Positions 16,430 through 24,711 of a stretch of DNA of 64,000 nucleotides are shown here, piece by piece. The stretch spans positions 1,116,001 to 1,180,000 of the forward strand of contig NZ_CP032627.1 in the NCBI RefSeq assembly GCF_003627095.1. Reading direction: 5' to 3'. Positions within the stretch are counted from its first letter, which is position 1. Each line of letters begins with the position of its first letter. This stretch comes from Lactococcus allomyrinae. GTDB lineage: Bacteria > Bacillota > Bacilli > Lactobacillales > Streptococcaceae. The notes beneath the pieces were generated by a model. It saw only the letters and a list, made by a program, of their open reading frames with translations, searched no databases and was not told the origin of the DNA. The position numbers and the translations under genes were made by a program.

Positions 16430-18046
16430 TTAGTCAAGGCTTATCCAGACATACTGATAAGGGTTTAGCGTTCCCGAGAATACAGTTTGTGTGATAATAT
16501 CAAGTCCTGAGAACGAAAGTGTAACAATTTCGTCACTGATATTGATGATTGAAAGCAAGGTTTTTTTACCATATTCGCGCTTCAATGCAAAAACTCGTTC
16601 TCCAAAATCCAATATTTTTTGATTGCCATAAGGATTGAAAGCGACTTCGTTTTTCCTGAATTTGAGAAGCTGCGAGAGTTTTTCGTAAATTTGTTTTCTC
16701 TCTAGATTGCTTTCAAGTTCGGCATAAAGCCTGGTTTTATCTAGTTTTTCACGGTTGATTCGTCTTGCTATTCCTGTTTCTTGGACAGCTTTTAGGTCAT
16801 TTCTTGAGCCGAAAATAGAGTGATAATAAATGGCAGGAACGCCGAGAAAGCTGAGCAAAATCGCATGGGCAGCAAGTAGCTTTTCGGCTGAGCCAAGCGC
16901 TGACAGATAGTTGATATTTAGCTCATAGGGCGACTGGCTGCCGTCAGGATTGTTTTTGTAGCTGACTTTGCCGCCATTGTCTAACACCTGTTGGGCAATA
17001 CGTTCTCGCTCTTCGTCTGTTAAAATGCCTTCTGTGGGACGCAAGCCGATACCGTCATGACTGGCGAGAAAGTTAAAATAAGTGGCGCTGTCTGAGACAG
17101 GTTTGATGGTTTTCGCCCAGTGGGTCAGTGCTGACGAATTTCCTGAAATGAAGCTGTGCAAAACCAGCGGCGGCAAGGGGAACTGATAGACCATGTTTGC
17201 CTCGTCCGTACCGTTGCCGAAATAGCTGATGTTGTCCGCGTGCGGCACGTTGGTTTCGGTGATGATTTGGACATTTGGTGCGAGCGCGTCAAGGAGCGTC
17301 CGCCAGAGCTTGATGACTTCGTGGGTTTGCGGCAGGTGCATCGAGGTCGTGCCGGATTGTTTCCAGAGAAAGCCGATGGCGTCCAAACGGATGGAACTTG
17401 CGCCGCGCGCGACATATTCAAGCAGGACTTCGGTCAGTCGTGCCAGCATTTTTGGGTCGTGCGCATTGGTATCGACTTGGTCAGCGGAAAAGGTCGTCCA
17501 AACTTTTTTGCCGTCAATTTCTGTAAATAATGGGCTAGTGCGTGGTCGCGTGGTTTTGGAGCTGTCAAAGTTTTCGTCAAAACTGATGAAAGCGCTTTTA
17601 AATTCGTCAGCGTCTGACAAAAATTGCTGAAACCAATCTGATGATTTGGACAGATGATTGCAGACAAAGTCAAACATCAAATGGCGCTCCTGCGCGAGAT
17701 TTTCGACATCTTGCCAAGTGCCCAGCTCAGGATTAATCGCCAGATAATCGACGACTGAAAAGCCGTCATCGCTGGTGTAGGGGAACATCGGCAGGATGTG
17801 AATGTCCGTGAAATCGGGCAATTTCTCCGCGACGACTTCACGCAGCACCGAAAGTGGCGCGCGGTCTTTGTCGCGGAAACTGTCGCCGTAAGTGATGAGG
17901 TAAGCGGTTTCTTCACTGGGTTTCGCTGCATTTTTATGAACTTTTGATTTCGTCAGCAGGCTGACAAAAAGTTGTTTTGCCTCTAGCAAATCCTCGGCGG
18001 TGTAGATTTTTTCTAAATGTTGGTTGATTTTTTCTTGTAAGTTCAA
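16430..18046 (-). CDS. GH13_18 phosphorylase, probable glucosylglycerate phosphorylase (sucrose-phosphorylase family)
   Basis: The family phosphorolyses alpha-glucosides to Glc-1-P plus acceptor. Across 538 residues this protein resembles E. coli YcjM, a glucosylglycerate phosphorylase, more than classical sucrose phosphorylases: LITYGDSF, PMFPYTSDDGFSVVDY, HLMFDFVCNHLS, TRPRTSPLFT, VWTTFSADQVDTN, the nucleophile region IRLDAIGFLWK, acid/base IITETNVPH, and LASHDGIGL. Those comparisons are from memory of the family. Context agrees: glycerate kinase, two glycerate-glycoside-type mannosidases and two PTS permeases surround it. It overlaps the upstream mannosidase by four bases. Because PTS import would phosphorylate a glucosyl unit, its substrate may be glucosylglycerate released from mannosylglucosylglycerate. 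Sucrose phosphorylase remains possible. Confidence 0.82.
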   Translation of the reverse strand: MNLQEKINQHLEKIYTAEDLLEAKQLFVSLLTKSKVHKNAAKPSEETAYLITYGDSFRDKDRAPLSVLREVVAEKLPDFTDIHILPMFPYTSDDGFSVVDYLAINPELGTWQDVENLAQERHLMFDFVCNHLSKSSDWFQQFLSDADEFKSAFISFDENFDSSKTTRPRTSPLFTEIDGKKVWTTFSADQVDTNAHDPKMLARLTEVLLEYVARGASSIRLDAIGFLWKQSGTTSMHLPQTHEVIKLWRTLLDALAPNVQIITETNVPHADNISYFGNGTDEANMVYQFPLPPLVLHSFISGNSSALTHWAKTIKPVSDSATYFNFLASHDGIGLRPTEGILTDEERERIAQQVLDNGGKVSYKNNPDGSQSPYELNINYLSALGSAEKLLAAHAILLSFLGVPAIYYHSIFGSRNDLKAVQETGIARRINREKLDKTRLYAELESNLERKQIYEKLSQLLKFRKNEVAFNPYGNQKILDFGERVFALKREYGKKTLLSIINISDEIVTLSFSGLDIITQTVFSGTLNPYQYVWISLD

Positions 18047-20565
18047 AGTTTTATCTCCAAGTTTGCAAAGTCTCGCTCTGTCAGCACTGACAGGCTGTCA
18101 GTAAGCTTTTCTGTCAAATCCACTTGTGCAAAATCAGGCAATTTGACCGTCTCCTCAGTCGGATTGAAGACGCGCAAGATGGACGCGTCCGATTGCTCGG
18201 CTTTTTTGAATGCGGAGACGAAAAGATGGTTGGGCAAAGTCAATAAATTCAAGCGTTCAGGCAGATTTTTCATGGCTTCAGGTTGCGGCAATTCAAAGCG
18301 TTCCAGCCGTTCCTCAAAGGAATTGAGCGACTGCAGCTGATAGGTCAGCACATTGCTTGCAAATTGCTCTGCAGCGCGGTATTGCTCCGCCACATCGAGC
18401 TGGTCAGCCCACTGATAAACGTAGTCAAACTGCCAGTCGCCGAGCATTTGCGCATCTGGTGTTTCAACGATTTTGTTGTTAATCCCAGATGCACGTCCAG
18501 GTCGCCAAGCCAAATCATCTCGACCAAGCAAGCCAACCGCGCGGAACAGTGTCAAATTCAGACTGTCAGCCGTCGCCTCGTACTCTTTCAGCCCTTTCGT
18601 ATAAAGGCTGACCGCGCCCGTCAGCTCAGGCACGCAGACAAAGCGCTCCAGCGGATAAATCGCCTGCGGACTTTCGACAAAGCCCTCCTCGCGCCAAGTG
18701 GTGAGATATGGGTTGATATTTTGCCGTTTTTGCAGGCTGAACCCTTGGTCGCCGTAACTCACGCCCTCCGCATTTTCGCCGTGAAAGCGCACGCGCACGC
18801 GATGATTTTTGCGTTGATTGTTGATTTTATGGGAAATTTTGATGCCTTTTGAGCCTTTTTCAAGCGTGATTTCGGTCAAAATTTCTTGCCCAGAAAGCAC
18901 TGACAGAATTGTCAGCTGGCTGACAAGCGCTGATGACTGACTTTTGACCAAGCTGAAATGCCCAGAGAAAGTCGGCAGAGCGTCCTCGTCAGTTGGTGAA
19001 TAATCATAGGAATCCCCAGCGTCTGTCGCATCCTCAAAATCAAACCAATTTGACCTGACAGCGCCGTCAGAAAGCCTTGTCAGCGTCAGATTTCCCTTGT
19101 CAAATTTGACCTCATAAAAATCATTGGAAATCTCCGACTGACAGCCTGTCAGTAAGTTTGGCGCGGCATTTTCAAGCTCAAAAGTCCGATAACCAAAGCC
19201 GTCAAAGCTGACCGCCGCCAAAATCTCGCTGCGATAGTAGCCTGGCAGCTCGATTTCGTGCTCGCCGTCCGCCATCGCCTTGACCGCTTTTCCGCCCGAA
19301 ATATAATCTTGCTTGAGCAAAGTTTGCGTAAGCCCTTTCAGGCGAACCGTTTTTTCGCGGGTAAAAAGCACAAATTTCACATTTTTTGTCAGCGCTTTGG
19401 GCAATAAATTAAAAGCCAAAATCGCATTTTCGCCCACACCGCGCGCGATTTGCTTCTTCAAAATATTGATGTAGCCGTCAACCACGCGCTCGATTTTCAA
19501 CAGCCGATGCTTAATCGCCAAATTCGTCTCGTCCGAATTGCAGCCGCCAAGCGAGTCATGCGCGTGCGCATCAAACAATTCACGCAGGCAATCGTTAATC
19601 CAACTGCTCGGATAAGTGCCGCCTAGCTTTTTTGTCAGCACTGACAGCGGCTCCAACTGCTGATAAATTTTTTCTTCCACACGCGCATTGAGCATTTTCA
19701 AATCCACCCGCTGCGAGCGAATTGTATTGTGAATTCGTGACTTTTGACAGGCTGTCAGTTCGCCCGAAATCGTTTTGACAGAACTGTCAAAATTGACAGC
19801 GCTCATAAATTCCTCATAATTTGACAAAACAAATTCATACGGCAAATCTTGCGCATTCAACGCCGCCACCACTTGTGGAAAATGCGTACGCACCAGCACC
19901 TGATCGCCCCCAGCAGGCAAAAGCAAAGGCGTATCAGCAGGCGTCATCTCCGCCAACTTGTCCAAAATCGGCAACAAAGACTGCTCAAGATAAGTCGCGT
20001 CAGCCGCCAAAAATTTCCCAGGTCCATAACCAAAATACAGATTATTCGCCTGAACCGTCTCGCCATTTGGCGCTTGCCAAAGAAAATTCAAATTTTCCGC
20101 CACTTGCGCCGTATAAAGCCCACGCTGCAAGACCGCATTTTCCAAGCCAAAACGCTTAAAAATACTCGGCAGATAAGCATTTTGTCCAAAAATATCAGGC
20201 AAATATCCCACCGCCATCGCGCCACCAAGCCGATCCGCGCCCATTTTCCCCAGCAACAAATTGCGAATGACCGACTCCGTCTGATTGAGCAAAGTATCAC
20301 ATTGCGTGTACCAAGGTCCGATTTTCAAGCGACCAGCCGCCACCAATTTCTCCGCCAACTCCCGTTTTTCAGGATATTTCGCCAAAAAATCATGCATCAC
20401 CGAATACTGCCCATCAAACACATAAGACGGAAATTCCGCGTGCGCATCCAAAAAATCCAGCAAAAAATTCATATTTTGCGACAAAATGACATTGGAATCC
20501 TCCTGTGAAAAGTACCACTCACGATCCCAGTGACTGTGGGGGACGACATAAACTTTACGTTTCAT
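18043..20565 (-). CDS. GH38 alpha-mannosidase (second, diverged copy)
   Basis: A second glycoside hydrolase family 38 enzyme of 840 residues. It has VVPHSHWDREWYFS at the N-terminus, YLPDIFGQN with the presumed nucleophile Asp124 at the same position as in the MngB-like protein, a metal-site AHAHDSLGG, and RPGRASGINNK near the end. It differs clearly from the MngB-like paralogue (for example QRGLYTAQ in place of WRGVSERHG), which suggests another substrate. It overlaps the phosphorylase gene by four bases, so the two enzymes probably act on one compound; mannosylglucosylglycerate is my hypothesis. A 421-bp foldback structure separates it from the second PTS gene upstream. It is GC-rich and carries several CTGTCAG/CTGACAG words. 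Confidence 0.87.
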   Translation of the reverse strand: MKRKVYVVPHSHWDREWYFSQEDSNVILSQNMNFLLDFLDAHAEFPSYVFDGQYSVMHDFLAKYPEKRELAEKLVAAGRLKIGPWYTQCDTLLNQTESVIRNLLLGKMGADRLGGAMAVGYLPDIFGQNAYLPSIFKRFGLENAVLQRGLYTAQVAENLNFLWQAPNGETVQANNLYFGYGPGKFLAADATYLEQSLLPILDKLAEMTPADTPLLLPAGGDQVLVRTHFPQVVAALNAQDLPYEFVLSNYEEFMSAVNFDSSVKTISGELTACQKSRIHNTIRSQRVDLKMLNARVEEKIYQQLEPLSVLTKKLGGTYPSSWINDCLRELFDAHAHDSLGGCNSDETNLAIKHRLLKIERVVDGYINILKKQIARGVGENAILAFNLLPKALTKNVKFVLFTREKTVRLKGLTQTLLKQDYISGGKAVKAMADGEHEIELPGYYRSEILAAVSFDGFGYRTFELENAAPNLLTGCQSEISNDFYEVKFDKGNLTLTRLSDGAVRSNWFDFEDATDAGDSYDYSPTDEDALPTFSGHFSLVKSQSSALVSQLTILSVLSGQEILTEITLEKGSKGIKISHKINNQRKNHRVRVRFHGENAEGVSYGDQGFSLQKRQNINPYLTTWREEGFVESPQAIYPLERFVCVPELTGAVSLYTKGLKEYEATADSLNLTLFRAVGLLGRDDLAWRPGRASGINNKIVETPDAQMLGDWQFDYVYQWADQLDVAEQYRAAEQFASNVLTYQLQSLNSFEERLERFELPQPEAMKNLPERLNLLTLPNHLFVSAFKKAEQSDASILRVFNPTEETVKLPDFAQVDLTEKLTDSLSVLTERDFANLEIKL

Positions 20566-20594
20566 ATTTTTCCTCTTTTTTTCTTTTTTTTTTT

Positions 20595-21015
20595 GGAAAT
20601 GTTTCTAGTAATGAATGCTCACTGACCTATCTCAACAAGCTCTAACATCGCTTTAGTCTCGCTTTCGCGAGCCGTCAGCGCTGTAAGACCTCGTAAATCG
20701 AGGATGTCAGTTGCGCAGATTGTATGGTGCTAAAGCACCAACAATCTCATTACTAGAAAATTTCCACTTGTGGAGCGCTACGCGCTGGTCGGGCTTTGCC
20801 CGACACATAACGTTTGCGAAGCAAACTTGCGCGTAGCGCTATCTGTGGAAATTTTCTAGTAGTGAGAACAGCAATGCTTTAGCATTGACTGTTCCGCGCA
20901 GGAAGCATCCTCGATTTACAACTTCTTGACAGCCTGACGGCTCGCCCGCGAGACTAAAGGCTGTTTAGAAGTTGTTGAGATAGGCTGACGAGCACTCACT
21001 ACTAGAAACATTTCC
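20595..21015. repeat. 421-bp giant foldback (nested inverted repeat)
   Basis: The two arms run from GGAAATGTTTCTAGTA to its complement and pair over roughly 200 bases with mismatches, for instance CCTATCTCAACAA, TAAATCGAGGATG and TACTAGAAAATTTCCAC on both sides. Each arm also contains its own hairpins (GTGCTAAAGCAC, GTCGGGCTTTGCCCGAC at 20788-20804, GTTTGCGAAGCAAAC at 20812-20826). No open reading frame of note lies inside. It sits between the second PTS gene and the second mannosidase gene. Confidence 0.85.
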
Positions 21016-21069
21016 CAAACCAAACAAAAACAAAGGAGAATTGCTCCTCCTCCTTCTCAACAATTTCAA

Positions 21070-23148
21070 CTAAAAACCAATCTCCTCCCCGCGCGCTTCA
21101 CGCCGTTTGATGAGCGCAAAGCGGACAAAGATATTGAGCAATGCGACGACCAGCACGCCAACAACCAACCCCAGCAAGTAAGCTGGAATGTTCGTGACCA
21201 AAGGCCAGCCCCAAACTGCAGGCAAGGGCAACCATTGCACCGCACCGAGCGCGACCGCCGTACAAGAGCCAGCGATTGCACCAATAATGTTAATCGGCAC
21301 CACAATCAAAGGATTGCGCAGCATGAAAGGAATACCGCCCTCAGAAATCGCAATGAAACCAAGAATAAACGAAGTGCCACCAGCGACACGCAAATCTTCT
21401 GGATAAACCCGACGACGCACCACGAAGCGGTCAATAATCGTCGATAATCCAAGCCCAATCGGCGGAATGACAATCGCCAAAACACGCGCAGTCAAAGGAA
21501 AAGTCTTATCCGCAGCCAAGGCAATGTTAATCGCACCAGCCGCTTTATTGACAGGGCCACCGAGGTCAAATGCCGTACAAGCCGCAATAATCGAAGATAA
21601 AAGCAACTTTCCAGAGCCTGACATTGAAGTAATCCAGTTGGCAATCGCTGCGTTCAAACCACCGAAAACAGGTTGAACCAAAGCAAAGTTTAACACAAAG
21701 ATAATGAAAACGGAAATCCCGGGAATTAAGAACATCGGCTTAATCGCCTGCAAGTTTTTAGAAACCTTGATGTGTTCATTGAGCCATTTCACACAGAAAC
21801 CAGCAACCAGACCTAAAATCAAAGCGCCCAAGAAACCTGACGGAATCGCACCTTTATTGAACGTTCCAAGTGCTGTAATCGCTGTATCCGTTGCTTTTGC
21901 TGACCCGCCAGCCGCCGTCGTCAAGGGAATACCAAAGCCCGCACCCCAAATCGTGAATTGCAAACCGCTAGAGAACAAACCGCCCGCAAAACCAGCAACC
22001 AAGCCCGTCCGACCCGCAATCGAATAAGCTACAAACATCCCGAAAATCGGATAAATAAACTTGAGCAACAAACTCCCAAAAGCATAGAGATAGTTGGTGT
22101 AAAGCGTCAACCCGCTCGCCGCTGCTGCGCCACCAGGGAAATAAGCACTAGAGCCAACCGCCGTCATCGGCAAATGCAAAACATAGGCCCAAACCAAAGT
22201 CGCAATCCCCATCATCAACCCAGCCGCAACCAGCAGCGGAATCATGTAAGAAATCCCTGTCATGACTGACGTAGAGAGCGTTTTGAGAAAGCCTTGTTTT
22301 TGCTCAGGTTCGTCAGCGCTGACAGCATTCTCGTCAGCTGGCTGATAATTTTTCGCTTTTTCGAGCAAGTCATTCACGACTTTATCGGCATTTTTGATGG
22401 GTTCAGACACAGGCACATCGACTTTTGGCAACTTTGTAAAGCGTTCGAGTTCTTGGAGCGCGACATCGTGCGCAAAAATCACACCCATCGCTTGATTGAC
22501 ATCCGCTGCTGTGATGCGGTCTTCAATCCCATTTGCGCCTTGTTTTTCGATTTTCGCCGTGTAGCCAAGCTCTGCGGCTTTTTTGGCAATCGCTTCTGCT
22601 GCCATGTAAGTGTGCGCGATACCCGCCGCACAAGCGGTAATGCCGAGGATTAAGCCCTTATGCCCCGCGACGACTTCTGTTTTTTCTGCGCTTTTCAGTA
22701 AAGTCAAGATTTCTTGCGCACTCGCGGCCTGCTTGATTTGGTTGACATAGCTGAGGTCGCCGATCTTTGCAGATAATTCGGCAAGGAGCGTCAAGTGCGT
22801 ACTGCCTGCTTCGCGTTCTGGAATCGCAAGAATGAAAAGCGTATCGACTTGATTTTCAGGATTGAGCGAGACATATTCTGCACTTGCGAGCGCTTGTGAA
22901 AGCCGCACCACAGCAAAAGTCGCCTTTTTGACCGTGCTTGATTTGCCGTGCGGGATGGCAAGTCCATTTTCAAAACCTGTCAGTCCTTCATTTTCGCGGT
23001 CATAGAGCGCCTGCTTATAGTCCGCAGCGCTTGCGACGACGCCTACTTCAGCAAATTTCTGAGCGACAAACTCAAAAATTTCTTCTTTTGTCGTGAACGG
23101 CTGATTGAGAAAAATCAACTGCTCCGATGTTGCATGAGATAAGTCCAT
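21070..23148 (-). CDS. PTS fructose-type EIIABC permease (second copy)
   Basis: A 692-residue phosphotransferase permease with EIIA (GLAIPHGKS, His67), EIIB (ILGITACAAGIAHT) and EIIC. EIIA and EIIB are close to those of the first permease, but EIIC differs: it has an extra region around residues 340-440 (a glycine/alanine-rich loop) and SISEGGIPFML-type ends, so the substrate is probably different. The start at 23148 is chosen because GGAGG lies five bases upstream. The mannosidase and GH13 phosphorylase follow downstream and a divergent RpiR gene lies upstream. I predict a mannosyl-glycerate-type oligosaccharide as substrate. GC-rich compared with the flanking housekeeping genes. Confidence 0.87.
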   Translation of the reverse strand: MDLSHATSEQLIFLNQPFTTKEEIFEFVAQKFAEVGVVASAADYKQALYDRENEGLTGFENGLAIPHGKSSTVKKATFAVVRLSQALASAEYVSLNPENQVDTLFILAIPEREAGSTHLTLLAELSAKIGDLSYVNQIKQAASAQEILTLLKSAEKTEVVAGHKGLILGITACAAGIAHTYMAAEAIAKKAAELGYTAKIEKQGANGIEDRITAADVNQAMGVIFAHDVALQELERFTKLPKVDVPVSEPIKNADKVVNDLLEKAKNYQPADENAVSADEPEQKQGFLKTLSTSVMTGISYMIPLLVAAGLMMGIATLVWAYVLHLPMTAVGSSAYFPGGAAAASGLTLYTNYLYAFGSLLLKFIYPIFGMFVAYSIAGRTGLVAGFAGGLFSSGLQFTIWGAGFGIPLTTAAGGSAKATDTAITALGTFNKGAIPSGFLGALILGLVAGFCVKWLNEHIKVSKNLQAIKPMFLIPGISVFIIFVLNFALVQPVFGGLNAAIANWITSMSGSGKLLLSSIIAACTAFDLGGPVNKAAGAINIALAADKTFPLTARVLAIVIPPIGLGLSTIIDRFVVRRRVYPEDLRVAGGTSFILGFIAISEGGIPFMLRNPLIVVPINIIGAIAGSCTAVALGAVQWLPLPAVWGWPLVTNIPAYLLGLVVGVLVVALLNIFVRFALIKRREARGEEIGF

Positions 23149-23161
23149 GAGAACCTCCAAT

Positions 23162-23322
23162 AAGATGTGAGTCTAGTCTAAAATACTATGCTTTAGCGCT
23201 TAAAATTCAAGAATGGCAGATATAAGATTTTTGTGAACTGCTTTGAAATGATAAAAATTCGTGATTTTATACGAAGCACAAGTCCAATTTATTTTCTGGC
23301 TTTAGTAAGACAAACTCAATTC
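23162..23322. repeat. Foldback repeat, copy 5 (leader of the second PTS gene)
   Basis: Gene orientation: GAATTGAGTTTGTCTTAC to TAGACTCACATCTTA, ending just before the GGAGG of the PTS gene. Termini match the family; the interior is diverged. Confidence 0.6.
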
Positions 23323-23341
23323 ATAAATTTTCTATGCTTTT

Positions 23342-23393
23342 ATCTTATCATGAATGTAAACGTTCTTTTATCCAATTTCTGGATAATTATCCA
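23342..23393. promoter_or_regulatory. Divergent control region of the second PTS gene and rpiR
   Basis: Contains the block TATCTTATCATGA (minus -10 TAAGAT), a cre-like ATGTAAACGTTCT, and three half-sites: TTATCCA-N5-TGGATAA (23368-23386) followed at once by TTATCCA (23387-23393). The half-site array is a strong candidate operator for the adjacent RpiR protein; that assignment is inference. Confidence 0.6.
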
Positions 23394-23421
23394 AAATAAG
23401 TAAACGCTTAACTTTTTATGT

Positions 23422-23427
23422 TAAAAT
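23422..23427 (+). promoter_or_regulatory. Extended -10 immediately before the second rpiR gene
   Basis: TGT TAAAAT ends six bases before the ATG at 23434 and no Shine-Dalgarno is present, implying a leaderless message. Confidence 0.55.
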
Positions 23428-23433
23428 AATAAC

Positions 23434-24192
23434 ATGGGAATATTATTAAACAACTTTCAGAGTCAAATGAAATATTTGACTGAAAGTGAATTGTCCGTCT
23501 TCGTTGAAATGGATAATCGGCCAGAGATTCTAATTTCATCAAATCTAACAAAACTATCTGCTGAACTTTTATCATCTAATTCTACAATCATAAGACTTTG
23601 CCAAAAATTGGGGTTTACTGGGTTCAGTGAATTTCGCTCGGAGATTAAAAAATTAATTGAACAAACAAGGTATAGCGCTCAACCTGATTTACTAAATCGC
23701 TACCAATTTTTCTTTAATGAGATTTTACCTAATATTAATCAAGATAAACTCGAATTTTTTGCTGAAAAAATTCATAAATCAAATAATATTTTCATTGTTG
23801 GACTTGGATTGACCAAACCTATTGCCGAATATATGTCAAAATACTTATATCAGCTTGACCGAGCGGCGATCTATGTCTATGAAAGTCATATGCTTGATTT
23901 GCTCCCCAATCTTCTTCAGCGCTCTGATTTAGTGATTTTTATCTCTGAAAGTGGAGAAACAAAGAGCTTACTCTCATGTGCCTCAAAAGCAGCTCAAAGT
24001 GCGGCGACACTTCTTTCTATCACTAATTCCCAACACAATCCTCTTAATCACACTACTCATATGAGCCTAACTTCACGAATGCCTGAAAATCAATATCATA
24101 ACTACGATGTCACAAGTCGAGTCTTCCAGACCGCTATCATTGACCTTGTTTTAGATATCTATCTCAATAAATACCTAAAAACTCCCGAATAA
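23434..24192 (+). CDS. MurR/RpiR family regulator (second copy)
   Basis: A 252-residue RpiR regulator, the only plus-strand gene of the glycerate-glycoside block, divergent from the second PTS gene. HTH at about 1-75 (SNSTIIRLCQKLGFTGFSEFRSEI), SIS domain at about 105-240 with LVIFISESGETKSLLSCASKA. It is clearly distinct from the first RpiR protein. The three TTATCCA half-sites between it and the PTS gene are the likely binding site. The message seems leaderless: an extended -10 ends six bases before the ATG. A strong hairpin terminator overlaps the last codons. A phosphosugar inducer such as Man-6-P or the imported glycoside phosphate is expected from the family. Confidence 0.9.
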   Translation: MGILLNNFQSQMKYLTESELSVFVEMDNRPEILISSNLTKLSAELLSSNSTIIRLCQKLGFTGFSEFRSEIKKLIEQTRYSAQPDLLNRYQFFFNEILPNINQDKLEFFAEKIHKSNNIFIVGLGLTKPIAEYMSKYLYQLDRAAIYVYESHMLDLLPNLLQRSDLVIFISESGETKSLLSCASKAAQSAATLLSITNSQHNPLNHTTHMSLTSRMPENQYHNYDVTSRVFQTAIIDLVLDIYLNKYLKTPE

Positions 24193-24202
24193 CGGGAGTT
24201 TT
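24177..24202 (+). terminator. Terminator of the second rpiR gene
   Basis: AAAACTCCCG-AATAA-CGGGAGTTTT followed by AATTTT; the stem contains the stop codon. It marks the end of the accessory block facing xseB. Confidence 0.85.
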
Positions 24203-24233
24203 AATTTTATGGCACACTAGAAATTGAATAGTA

Positions 24234-24473
24234 TTAATAACTTTTTTGCTCTGGCGAGAAATCACTTTCACTATCATCTTTTCCGACAATTTTTACAAGT
24301 GTTTCTTCTGCTTCATTGAGTGTTTTTTTCAAACTTTCAGACAGCTTCATTCCTTTTTGAAATTCTGCAATCGCATCTTCTAAAGCGACATCACCTGACT
24401 CCAATTTTCGAACAATTGTTTCTAATTCTGCAAGGTTTTCTTCAAATTTTTTCTCTTCTTTTTTAGTTGGCAA
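24234..24473 (-). CDS. xseB: Exodeoxyribonuclease VII small subunit XseB
   Basis: The 79-residue small subunit of exonuclease VII. It contains the family core [19 protein letters not shown] followed by [13 protein letters not shown]. The start is TTG at 24473, with AAGGAGG upstream. Normally xseB overlaps or abuts xseA and is followed by ispA; here it is 238 bases from xseA, with hairpins between, and the next gene on its downstream side is the plus-strand rpiR of the accessory block. Function is processive degradation of single-stranded DNA together with XseA. Confidence 0.93.
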   Translation of the reverse strand: MPTKKEEKKFEENLAELETIVRKLESGDVALEDAIAEFQKGMKLSESLKKTLNEAEETLVKIVGKDDSESDFSPEQKSY

Positions 24474-24519
24474 GATAGCCCTCCTTATATACTAACTTTA
24501 AAATCTAAGTAGTAACTGC

Positions 24520-24665
24520 GATTGACGTATATTTTTATACGCCGTCTTCCCAGTTGCTCTTGAAAATTTTCCCCACTAAGCAAACGAACAGTTTATCGAA
24601 GATAGTGGCTGGACAAAAAACAGCGCGCCTACGCAGTGTAATATCCTAGTGATATCACACAGACC
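24520..24665. other. Hairpin-rich gap between xseB and xseA
   Basis: Two palindromes are visible: GACGTATA-TTTT-TATACGCCGTC (about 24524-24546) and GTGTAATATC-CTAGT-GATATCACAC (about 24637-24661). No gene is seen. The gap is unexpected because xseA and xseB are usually tightly coupled. Confidence 0.5.
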
Positions 24666-24711
24666 GATTGTTCTGATATTGCTTTTGATTCAGACAAACC
24701 ACAACAATAGA

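Noticed and set aside
19849-20508. Open frame of 219 codons on the plus strand opposite the second mannosidase gene (and others at 18283-18852, 9919-10179, 21704-22269)
   Set aside because: The opposite strand encodes clear GH38, kinase or PTS domains; these antisense frames are rich in R/Q/H without domains and arise from the GC-rich composition.
7379-24192. Accessory block as a prophage or integrative element
   Set aside because: No integrase, transposase, structural or conjugation genes, and no flanking attachment repeats were seen.
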